A stretch of DNA of 12,513 nucleotides, from positions 1-12,513 of the forward strand of contig JAIROC010000606.1 of assembly GCA_031257735.1 (NCBI GenBank), written 5' to 3'. How positions within the stretch are numbered: position 1 is the stretch's first letter; each line of letters starts with the position of its first letter. The DNA is from Bacteroidales bacterium. GTDB lineage: Bacteria; Bacteroidota; Bacteroidia; Bacteroidales; WCHB1-69. Below, piece after piece: positions 1 to 6,155 of the stretch. A program made the translations under genes and the position numbers. A model generated the notes under the pieces. The model was not told the origin of the DNA. It saw only the letters and a list, made by a program, of their open reading frames with translations, and made no database searches.

Positions 1-97
1 CCTGAGTAGTTGCAATTTTTTTAATTTATGTAATAATTTAATTTTAAGATATATATTCGAAATGGTCGTCTCGCGTATGCTGCAAACAGAGATGCGG
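1..97. other. Intergenic flank, no gene seen
   Basis: AT-rich lead-in to the 42-bp repeat array. Bases 80-97 contain a weakly repeat-like stretch (gatgcgggac), which may be a decayed half-unit. I see no open frame with protein-like content, no RNA gene and no clear promoter. Confidence 0.5.
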
Positions 98-265
98 GAC
101 GCGTGCGAAGGTCTTCGCATGGGGCAATCACACCTGAAAGATGCATGCGAAGGTCTTCGCACGGGACATTCACTCCTGAAAGATGCATGCGAAAGCCTTC
201 GCACGGGATATTCACACCTGAAAGACGCATGCGAAAGGCTTCGCATGGGATATTCACATCTGAAA
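98..265. repeat. Four 42-bp tandem repeats, each with an invariant hairpin
   Basis: Four head-to-tail copies start at 98, 140, 182 and 224, each exactly 42 bases. Every copy ends in ctgaaa and carries a 16-base inverted repeat (104-119, 146-161, 188-203, 230-245). Its arms, tgcgaa and ttcgca, are identical in all four copies. Only the central four bases vary: GGTC, GGTC, AGCC, AGGC. The array is richer in G+C than the surrounding DNA. Because 42 is divisible by 3 and the unit lacks stop codons in several frames, it creates spurious open frames with 14-residue periods on both strands. It lies 215 bases or more beyond the stop of the dprA-like gene, so it could be a 3'-UTR structure, a REP/BIME-like element or a protein-binding array. 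The sequence does not distinguish between these. Confidence 0.9.
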
Positions 266-480
266 GCCCCAATCCCGCCATTTTTTTGCCGGAACTCCTT
301 ATTTGCTGTGGTAATATGGGATTGGTTATGGAAACATAATTCCGGACTGACGGGAGTGTGATATGTAAGTACTCGCAGTACGCAACTGTGTATAATATGT
401 AACTGTGTGCAGGCATATTGCAGAGATGAAGTAAACAATCCATAAAAAACACTTTAGTCTTTAATTCATTTATGTACAGA
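266..480. other. Intergenic region downstream of the dprA-like gene
   Basis: No convincing gene. Bases 367-379 form a small inverted repeat (gtact-cgc-agtac), and an aactgtgt motif occurs twice between 380 and 410. ccggaa (289-294) and ttccgg (340-345) could form a long-range hairpin, but the 45-base loop makes this weak. No GC hairpin followed by a T-run (in the minus-strand sense) was found just after the dprA-like stop, so the transcript end is unknown. Confidence 0.45.
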
Positions 481-1476
481 TCAAAAAAAACTTGATTGAA
501 ATGTTTGTCCCTTATTGCTTACAGGTTCTTTTGATAACAGTTTCTTTATCATTTCAGTCATATTTTCCGAATCAATTCTGATTACAGTACTATCTTCGAG
601 AAGTTTTCTATTGAGGTCAAACATTGGATTTTCCGCATGTTTCGCTTTGTTATAGATTACAGCTCTTTTAATTCCGTATTCTTTGGCATACTCCATTGCC
701 AAACGCGCACCGCTATCCAATTTCTTTCCGTCAATTTTCCACCGTAAAGCAGAATCCTGAGCATAACTTGCAGCCAAAACTATGGCGTCACAAAACAATG
801 CTTGCAATCTGTCCCGCTCTTTATACTGACTGCTTAACTCCATTGGCGTTTTAAAATCATTGTAATATTCAGTTACAAGAAGTCCTCCTTCTTTTACGAT
901 TTTAGATGCTAAATCTTTATTTCTTGTCGGCAAGATATTATTTAGCGGACTTGGCAAAATGGCAATTGTTTTCCCTCTTTTTTCCAAAGCGGTTTCGTGT
1001 GCAATCGAGTCGCAACCCAATGCCAAACCGCTAACGATAGTAGCGCCGTGCTTTAGAATTTCAGCAGTTACCATTTTCTCAGACAGTTCTATTTTTTCGT
1101 CGGGATTAAGTAATCCGATAACCGCAATATTCAGGTTAGATTTATCCAGCAAATCTATATTGCCTTTGTAAAAAAGAAATATAGGTTGATCGCTTTCTTT
1201 TACATTACCACGATAACCCGGAAAATTTTCGTCCCCAAGAGCAACAATTCCATCGCAATAATTTCCCAACGCATTGAACTGATTTTTGAGTTGTTTTTTG
1301 ATAGTTTCAAAATCAACAACGCTAATTTCTTTATCTTGCTTTGAGTTTTTGTTCAATAATGAAACAATCTTTTCAACTCCTTCATTACCTTTCAGATTTT
1401 TTACAATCCTCACTCGACCAATACCTTTGAAAGTTTTGGCGGCTAATATGTTTAGAGCATTTTCCGTGTATATCAT
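481..1476 (-). CDS. Divergent DprA/Smf-like (SLOG superfamily) protein
   Basis: The 331-residue protein keeps the overall DprA layout. It has an N-terminal helical GIG segment (about 7-40), a pre-Rossmann strand region (about 75-110: IVALGDENFP, then IFLFYKGNIDLL), and the Rossmann-like core (about 116-275) with SGLALGCDSIAH (149-160), GKTIAILPSPLNNILP (168-183) and EGGLLVTEY (196-204). DprA of this family loads RecA on single-stranded DNA during transformation. SLOG relatives bind or process nucleotides. Several signature positions are altered: the GSR phosphate loop is replaced by GLL (121-123), and FPxRNR by QYKERDR (217-223). About 15 residues appear inserted before the GARLAMEYA helix (256-264). 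There is no clear C-terminal winged helix; the tail after about 280 is short. These changes suggest a repurposed nucleotide or nucleic-acid sensor rather than the housekeeping competence gene. It is last in the minus-strand run, 86 bases after the PRTase gene, and has its own likely promoter. No Shine-Dalgarno site is visible. Confidence 0.85.
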   Translation of the reverse strand: MIYTENALNILAAKTFKGIGRVRIVKNLKGNEGVEKIVSLLNKNSKQDKEISVVDFETIKKQLKNQFNALGNYCDGIVALGDENFPGYRGNVKESDQPIFLFYKGNIDLLDKSNLNIAVIGLLNPDEKIELSEKMVTAEILKHGATIVSGLALGCDSIAHETALEKRGKTIAILPSPLNNILPTRNKDLASKIVKEGGLLVTEYYNDFKTPMELSSQYKERDRLQALFCDAIVLAASYAQDSALRWKIDGKKLDSGARLAMEYAKEYGIKRAVIYNKAKHAENPMFDLNRKLLEDSTVIRIDSENMTEMIKKLLSKEPVSNKGQTFQSSFF

Positions 1477-1546
1477 ATCAAAATGTTTTTAAAAATTTAT
1501 TTATTAATATTCAAAATCGTAAATAGTCATCTTGCCTATTGGGTTA

Positions 1547-1554
1547 CAAAGGTA
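1547..1554 (-). promoter_or_regulatory. Bacteroidetes-type -7 promoter element for the dprA-like gene
   Basis: Read on the minus strand this is TACCTTTG, a perfect match to the Bacteroidetes housekeeping sigma -7 consensus TAnnTTTG, followed by TA. It lies about 70 bases ahead of the ATG at 1476, in the gap after the PRTase gene. No TTTG is visible at the usual -33 distance (about 1572-1580, inside the end of the PRTase gene), so the promoter may be weak or need an activator. It would allow the dprA-like gene to be expressed apart from the upstream genes. Confidence 0.5.
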
Positions 1555-1563
1555 CAAAATTTT

Positions 1564-2247
1564 TTAATACACTCTTGGTACAGTTTTCCCAACTGCATAG
1601 AAAATAACAGAATGAGCGCCTTTATCTAACAAGGCTTGAATACAATCTTCGTCAATGTTGATGGATTTGGTGTATAAATCGTCTATCAGCAAAATATCTT
1701 GTCCAATAACGCTGTCCGAAATAGTACAAGTTTCCGCAGTTATTCCGGGGTATGGTAAATGGCCATCTCCACCATATCCTCTTTGAAACAAATGCGTTGT
1801 TATTGTGTTTGTATGGCGAATAATGTAAGTCGTTCCATTAATAAATCCATTAAGTCTATTTGTTACATCTGAAATTGTTTGCCTGAACAACATTTGATTT
1901 CTAAAATAAAAATTTTCTGCTTTTGCTCTGGGTACTACACAAACAGTAAGATTGTTTCTCCCTGTCGTTCGAAGAATGTGCGGCAAATCGGTATTCAAAA
2001 TTTGACTTAAATCCATCGTTGCTTGACGTAACACATCTTCATTTGTGTTATTAAATTGATTCTTAAGTGTACAAATGATATTTTCAACTGTTCCGATTCT
2101 TTGCCTTTGTTCTGTATTTCCTCCTAAATAATCGGAGTGATAAAATGCATCAATAGCTCTTGAAATAAATCGTCCATGTTGCTGAGTTCCTGTTCTCGGA
2201 TCTGTAAACCGACTATTTTCTGATTGAATAGTAAATCGTTGTGGCAT
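1564..2247 (-). CDS. Phosphoribosyltransferase-like protein (type I PRTase fold)
   Basis: The 227-residue protein has a type I PRTase signature near its C-terminus. Hydrophobic strand DILLIDD (184-190) carries the paired acidic residues that normally contact the ribose hydroxyls of PRPP. It is followed by LYTKSIN (191-197), where the classical loop reads TTGxT, and by a helix and strand (201-219) typical of the fold. An earlier strand, TVCVVPRAKAE (101-111), corresponds to the VPxP-like strand of ComF-type PRTases. The N-terminal 95 residues match no module I recognise, and no zinc-finger cysteine cluster is present, so it is not a normal ComF. The altered PRPP loop leaves open whether it transfers phosphoribose, hydrolyses a nucleotide or only binds a ligand. 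It starts 4 bases after the HAD gene, implying co-translation, and the dprA-like gene follows. PRTase, HAD and DprA-like proteins together suggest nucleotide chemistry. Confidence 0.75.
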   Translation of the reverse strand: MPQRFTIQSENSRFTDPRTGTQQHGRFISRAIDAFYHSDYLGGNTEQRQRIGTVENIICTLKNQFNNTNEDVLRQATMDLSQILNTDLPHILRTTGRNNLTVCVVPRAKAENFYFRNQMLFRQTISDVTNRLNGFINGTTYIIRHTNTITTHLFQRGYGGDGHLPYPGITAETCTISDSVIGQDILLIDDLYTKSINIDEDCIQALLDKGAHSVIFYAVGKTVPRVY

Positions 2248-2251
2248 ATTA

Positions 2252-2833
2252 TTATAAGTTTATAAGTTCTACGATATTATCACTTGGTATGCCTGCTCTT
2301 ATTGCATCATCAATTTCTATTTTTACGTTTTCAAATACAATAATTGACTGTGGCAAAATATTTAACTTCGCAATGGCATTGCTAAATTTGTTAATATGAA
2401 CTGTATTGTCAGACAATTGTCGGCAAAAAATATTGCTGAATTTGTCTTCGAGACTGTGATATTTCAATGTTTCCATTGCTCTGTTTTCACGACAGTTTGT
2501 AACTAGCGCTGTTTTGTTTGTTTTTGAATATTTGCAAAGAATATCAAACATCTCTTTTATAAGTTTAGTTTCAGATAAAAAGTTGTTGTAGCAACGTTCT
2601 TTTTCATTTATGATATTCTCATATTCAGATATAGACAAACCGGGAATTGTTCTTCTAAGTTCAGTACGATCAAACCGTTGTTCGGGATTATATATCAAAT
2701 CCGTGTGTTCATTTGTAACCGATTGTATTGCTTTTTTGTATGACAGAAAGTTTGCATAATTGGTATCAACTAATGTTCCGTCCATGTCGAAAAACAGAAT
2801 TGTGTTTTTTGTTATTTTGCTTTCTATATTCAT
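2252..2833 (-). CDS. HAD-superfamily phosphatase, beta-phosphoglucomutase/phosphatase-like
   Basis: The 193-residue protein is the size of a single-domain HAD phosphatase with a helical cap. Motif I is FFDMDGT (14-20), with nucleophile D16 and acid/base D18. The cap spans about 25-90. Motif II is the threonine in ALVTNCREN (T112). Motif III is the lysine in HINKF (K149). Motif IV reads VFENVKIEIDDAIRAGI (166-182), where most relatives have an ED(S/T) start. Here E168 is followed by asparagine, with a DD pair at 175-176 further on. Such enzymes remove phosphate from sugar phosphates or nucleotides in the cytoplasm. Between the WG-lipoprotein stop and this start (18 bases) lies a strong Shine-Dalgarno site. 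The PRTase start follows 4 bases after the stop. A nucleotide or phosphoribosyl substrate is a reasonable guess from context only. Confidence 0.88.
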   Translation of the reverse strand: MNIESKITKNTILFFDMDGTLVDTNYANFLSYKKAIQSVTNEHTDLIYNPEQRFDRTELRRTIPGLSISEYENIINEKERCYNNFLSETKLIKEMFDILCKYSKTNKTALVTNCRENRAMETLKYHSLEDKFSNIFCRQLSDNTVHINKFSNAIAKLNILPQSIIVFENVKIEIDDAIRAGIPSDNIVELINL

Positions 2834-2840
2834 TTTTCTT

Positions 2841-2845
2841 CCTCC
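2841..2845 (-). promoter_or_regulatory. Strong Shine-Dalgarno site of the HAD gene
   Basis: On the minus strand the bases read GGAGG, 7 bases before the ATG at 2833-2831. This is an unusually good ribosome-binding site for a Bacteroidetes-like genome, where most neighbours here have none. It supports the chosen start and suggests that the HAD-PRTase pair is translated efficiently and independently of the WG gene. Confidence 0.75.
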
Positions 2846-2851
2846 ATTTTA

Positions 2852-4177
2852 TCAATCTTCCACTGATTTTCCTGTTTTGTCGATAAAAAAACTTTTGCCA
2901 TTCAATTGTACCCAAGCAAATCCGTCGGAAAAATTCTCAGCATAATCGTATTTCAAAGGAATGACTTCTTTGCCCGTTTTGTCGACATAGCCATATTTAC
3001 TATTTAATTTTACACGAACATGCCCTTCGGAAAAAGACCCAATAGAATCGTATTTCAAAGGAATGACTTCTTTGCCTGTTTTGTCAACATAGCCATATTT
3101 ACTATTTAATTTTACACGAACAAGCCCTTCGGAAAAATTCTCAGCAACATCGTATTTCACAGGAATGACTTCTTTGCCGGTTTTGTCGGTAAACCCCCAT
3201 TTGTTGTTTAATTTTACACGAACAAGCCCTTCGGAAAAAAAATGCCCAACATTATCGTATTTCACAGGAATGACTTCTTTGCCGGTTTTGTCGACAAGAC
3301 CACCTTTACCGTTTAATTCTACACGAACAAGTTTTTCGGAAAAAGACCCGGCCCAATCGTATTTCACAGGAATGACTTCTTTGCCCGTTTTATCGACATA
3401 ACCATATTTACCATTCAATTGTACACGAGCAAGCCCTTCGGAAAAATCCTTAGCATAATCGTATACCTCATAATCGTATTTAAAAGGAATGACTATTTTG
3501 CCCGTTTTGTTGACATAGCCCCATTTCTTTTTTAATTTTACATGAGCAAGCCCTTCAGAAAAAGACACAGCAGCATCGTATTTCAAAGGAATGACTTCTT
3601 TGCCCGTTTTGTCGATAAACCCCCATTTGTCGTTCAATTGTACGGGAGCAAGCCCTTCGGAAAAAGACCCAGCATAATCGTATTTCAAAGGAATGACTTC
3701 TTTGCCCGTTTTGTCAATATAGCCATATTTACCATTCAATTGTACACGAGCAAGCCCTTCGGAAAAAGACCCAGCACCATCGTATATCGAAGGAATAACT
3801 TCTTTGCCAGTTTTGTCGATAAACCCCCATTTACCAGTCAACTGGTTAGCAGCAACAATCCCGGAAAAAACCTTAACATATTTGCCATTCAAGAGTACGG
3901 GAGCAAGCCCTTCGGAAAAAGACTCAGCATAATCGTATTTCAAAGGAATGACTTCTTTGCCCGTTTTGTCAATATAGCCATATTTACCATTCAATTGTAC
4001 ACGAGCAAGCCCTTCGGAAAAAGACTTAGCATCATCGTATTTAAAAGGAATGACTACTTCACCCGTCGTTTTGTCGATATAGCCACATTTAGCACCCTCC
4101 CTTGTCGATGTTAACTCCTGCTCTTTGCAAGCCATAAATGCTGTTATTATTAGCAAAATAAACAATCGTGTTTTCAT
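2852..4177 (-). CDS. WG-repeat lipoprotein
   Basis: The 441-residue protein starts with a lipoprotein signal: K/R, a hydrophobic run, then FMAC with C17 as the lipidated cysteine. KEQE follows, an acidic/charged stretch similar to the surface-export signals known from Bacteroidetes lipoproteins. The rest is about eleven full WG (beta-propeller-like) repeats of about 34 residues plus a truncated twelfth at the C-terminus. The consensus is KYGYIDKTGKEVIPLKYD, then SFSEGLARVQLNG. Repeat 2 carries a 17-residue extension (KYVKVFSGIVAANQLTG) that looks like a degenerate partial unit, and repeat 6 has a short insertion before the FSEGLARV segment. WG repeats are thought to mediate protein or ligand binding, and no enzyme domain is present. 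The gene follows a 138-base gap after the 611-residue protein and is 18 bases from the HAD gene. Whether it acts with the HAD-PRTase pair is unknown. Confidence 0.93.
   Translation of the reverse strand: MKTRLFILLIITAFMACKEQELTSTREGAKCGYIDKTTGEVVIPFKYDDAKSFSEGLARVQLNGKYGYIDKTGKEVIPLKYDYAESFSEGLAPVLLNGKYVKVFSGIVAANQLTGKWGFIDKTGKEVIPSIYDGAGSFSEGLARVQLNGKYGYIDKTGKEVIPLKYDYAGSFSEGLAPVQLNDKWGFIDKTGKEVIPLKYDAAVSFSEGLAHVKLKKKWGYVNKTGKIVIPFKYDYEVYDYAKDFSEGLARVQLNGKYGYVDKTGKEVIPVKYDWAGSFSEKLVRVELNGKGGLVDKTGKEVIPVKYDNVGHFFSEGLVRVKLNNKWGFTDKTGKEVIPVKYDVAENFSEGLVRVKLNSKYGYVDKTGKEVIPLKYDSIGSFSEGHVRVKLNSKYGYVDKTGKEVIPLKYDYAENFSDGFAWVQLNGKSFFIDKTGKSVED
2861..4087. repeat. About 102-bp tandem DNA repeats inside the WG gene
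   Basis: The coding repeats are also nearly identical as DNA. Stretches such as ggaatgacttctttgcc and agcccttcggaaaaa recur about once per 102 bases with few synonymous changes. For example, the copies around 2988-3089 and 3090-3191 differ at only a few positions. This indicates recent duplication or gene conversion, and the copy number may vary between strains. The array also makes long spurious open frames on the plus strand. Confidence 0.85.
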
Positions 4178-4315
4178 ATTACTTTACTTTTAAAAATATT
4201 TTTCCTACTCGTCCGGCTTTTCGGATTCGCCCCGTTTTTCGAATGGTATCCGGTCTCCATTGTGCTGTTGTTATCAGCGCACTGTCTGATTTTTTTTAAA
4301 TCTTTGTACATACTC
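4178..4315. other. 138-base intergenic gap with possible RNA hairpin
   Basis: This is the longest gap between genes apart from the left end. On the minus strand ATTCG and CGAAT, around 4225-4244, can pair across a 10-base loop and extend by three G-C pairs after a bulge. No T-run follows in the minus sense, so it is not a standard terminator. A second imperfect hairpin (gtgctg / cagcgcac) lies at about 4260-4282. No TAnnTTTG element is visible on the minus strand. It could be a leader or processing site ahead of the WG gene. Confidence 0.35.
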
Positions 4316-6151
4316 TTAATTATTATAATAATTGCTAAATAAATAATCATCTATATAGTCCTGTAATTTTGGGTTGTTGCTGTCAAAAATTATATTTGTA
4401 AATGTTTTCGGCATATCGGCAAAACCGACATACGCCCCATAGAACATAAATGCAATTTGTTTATGGGCGATATTCTTCGCGACAAGCATTTTATTGATTT
4501 GTTCATGTCCCTGCAACTTCATAAAAAAAACAATTAAATTTGCCAATACCGCATTTTCGGGAAACTTGGTTAAAGTATCTGTTTTGCCGGTACGGTACGA
4601 ATAGTAATTTCGCAAAACATCTCTTTCCTGACTGTCGGCAGGTAATTTTTTTCCGATACAAGTCAGAATGTCTAAAATATTTTGTTCGGAATAATTACCT
4701 GATTTTCCTTGCGGTTGCGCCAATATTGAATTTAAAGCAACGACAAGCAAATTCAAGTCGGTTTTATTGAAATTATCCGGAAATATTGGCGGAAATTTAA
4801 TTACAAAGTTTGAGTATTCCTTTTTGTGACTAAAATAATGGCAGGATAAATTTTGAATATCTATTTCAAATGAAATATCAGGAAAATTATTTTCCCTGTT
4901 GTTTTGGGACAGGAAAAAATTCGTTGTTTTCTTTATGATTTCATATAGATATTCGGAAATTCTACTAAACTGTTCGCTTATAGAAGTGTCGTATTGCGTA
5001 AATCCAAATATAAAATTACGCAGTTGTTCCGTTTGACAATCTGCTTTTTGCTTCAATTCTTTATATTCCGGATTGTTTTTCAATTCGTCAATCAACTGTT
5101 TTAATTCTTGTTTGCGATTATATTTATCAGAACCTTTTTTGTAATACTCACGAGTTTTACCTTTTGCGTTACCTTTGGTTTCTTCTTCTTTTTTTATTGC
5201 TTCCAATTCTTCTTTAAAAAAAGTAATCTCGTGTTCACATTCGTATATAGAAAGTTCTCTCTTTGTGTTTTCAATTTCTTTTTGCACTTTTTCATATTCG
5301 TGTTTATAACTGGGGCTTCTTTGCTCTTCCAAATCCGAACAACGCATTTTGTTTAGATTGTCTATTTCCTCTAATCTCAAAATAAGTATATCGAAAACAT
5401 CCGAGTTTTTACCAAAGATTTCAACATATATTTTTGAGCAATCCCTGATTTGTTCGCGAACCCTGTAAAGCCAGTCAGTCTGGTATTGTTCCGATAAAAC
5501 AATATCCGTGTGACTGCTGCCAACTCTGTTTCTCAGTTCGGATAACTTGGAAACCAAACACTGTTCTTTTTCGCCCAATGTTCCGAGCAAGCCAATTAAA
5601 TAGCCATAAATTAATCCTTTAATTTGATTGAATGCCTTGTCGAAAAAAGGCTGCAATTCTTTTTTATCGGAAAGCATTTTTGATTGATAATACGCCGGTT
5701 TGCCAATAATTTCATCAACAACAAAGTCCGATTTGTATTTATTGACGGTTTTTACTTCCAACAGCATAAAAGTATTATTCAAAAACTCATCCATTTTTTC
5801 CTTTCGGCTGAAATGTACTTTAAACGAGCCTCTTTTCAAGTAAATGGTTTTGGAGTATTCAAAGCTGGCGGGTCTAATTTTTTTGTCGGTCTTTATTTGA
5901 GACAAACTCGAATCCACCAGCAATTCAGGCAATATCTCCAACAAAATATCGGCTTGTACGGCCTCGTCGAACAGGATTAAATTGTTTGTATCCTCGATGT
6001 TTTCCTGATTTCGATTAACAGGATTGCCAAAATCACGTTCGTCATAAAACGAAATGGGCGATATACTTTCTGTAGTAAAAACTTCATTCAGATTCCACAG
6101 ATTGATTGGCATCCAATAACTTTTTTTATCTGCTGTTTTTTTCTTTGCCAT
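4316..6151 (-). CDS. Large coiled-coil protein of unknown family, partner of the helicase
   Basis: This is a 611-residue, soluble, mixed alpha/beta protein that I do not recognise. It has a lysine-rich start (MAKKKTADKK) and an N-terminal region (about 12-150) with WNLNEVFTTESISPISFY (19-36). A charged coiled coil covers about 255-380, rich in E/K/L heptad-like runs. The C-terminal alpha-helical part includes FPPIFPDNFNKTDLNLL and GAYVGFADMPKTF. No Walker A, HKD, PD-(D/E)xK or TOPRIM motif stood out, and there is no signal peptide or membrane segment. It starts 4 bases after the helicase stop, so the two are almost certainly co-translated and probably form a complex. By analogy with two-gene helicase systems it might be the sensor, clamp or effector, but that is inference. 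An ATPase or nuclease with degenerate motifs cannot be ruled out by eye. Confidence 0.8.
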   Translation of the reverse strand: MAKKKTADKKSYWMPINLWNLNEVFTTESISPISFYDERDFGNPVNRNQENIEDTNNLILFDEAVQADILLEILPELLVDSSLSQIKTDKKIRPASFEYSKTIYLKRGSFKVHFSRKEKMDEFLNNTFMLLEVKTVNKYKSDFVVDEIIGKPAYYQSKMLSDKKELQPFFDKAFNQIKGLIYGYLIGLLGTLGEKEQCLVSKLSELRNRVGSSHTDIVLSEQYQTDWLYRVREQIRDCSKIYVEIFGKNSDVFDILILRLEEIDNLNKMRCSDLEEQRSPSYKHEYEKVQKEIENTKRELSIYECEHEITFFKEELEAIKKEEETKGNAKGKTREYYKKGSDKYNRKQELKQLIDELKNNPEYKELKQKADCQTEQLRNFIFGFTQYDTSISEQFSRISEYLYEIIKKTTNFFLSQNNRENNFPDISFEIDIQNLSCHYFSHKKEYSNFVIKFPPIFPDNFNKTDLNLLVVALNSILAQPQGKSGNYSEQNILDILTCIGKKLPADSQERDVLRNYYSYRTGKTDTLTKFPENAVLANLIVFFMKLQGHEQINKMLVAKNIAHKQIAFMFYGAYVGFADMPKTFTNIIFDSNNPKLQDYIDDYLFSNYYNN

Positions 6152-6155
6152 AATT

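Noticed and set aside
98..265. Possible CRISPR array
   Set aside because: The units are contiguous tandem copies with no unique spacers between conserved repeats, and no cas genes are present in the window.
21..452. 143-residue minus-strand open frame and two overlapping plus-strand frames over the left-end repeats
   Set aside because: All three frames are open because the 42-bp unit has no stops in them and its length is divisible by 3. The product is a 14-residue echo of the repeat with no protein-like flanks. A repeat-encoded peptide cannot be fully excluded.
1564..2247. ComF competence protein
   Set aside because: The PRTase fold is related, but the zinc-finger cysteines and the standard PRPP loop of ComF are missing.
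2830..2847. Five-codon mini-frame (ATG GAG GAA GAA AAA TGA) overlapping the HAD start
   Set aside because: It arises from the Shine-Dalgarno sequence itself and is more likely chance than a leader peptide.
3542..4114. 190-residue plus-strand open frame with regular repeats (SKPFGKRPS, FQRNDFFARFV)
   Set aside because: It is the antisense shadow of the WG tandem repeats, which have protein-family support on the minus strand.
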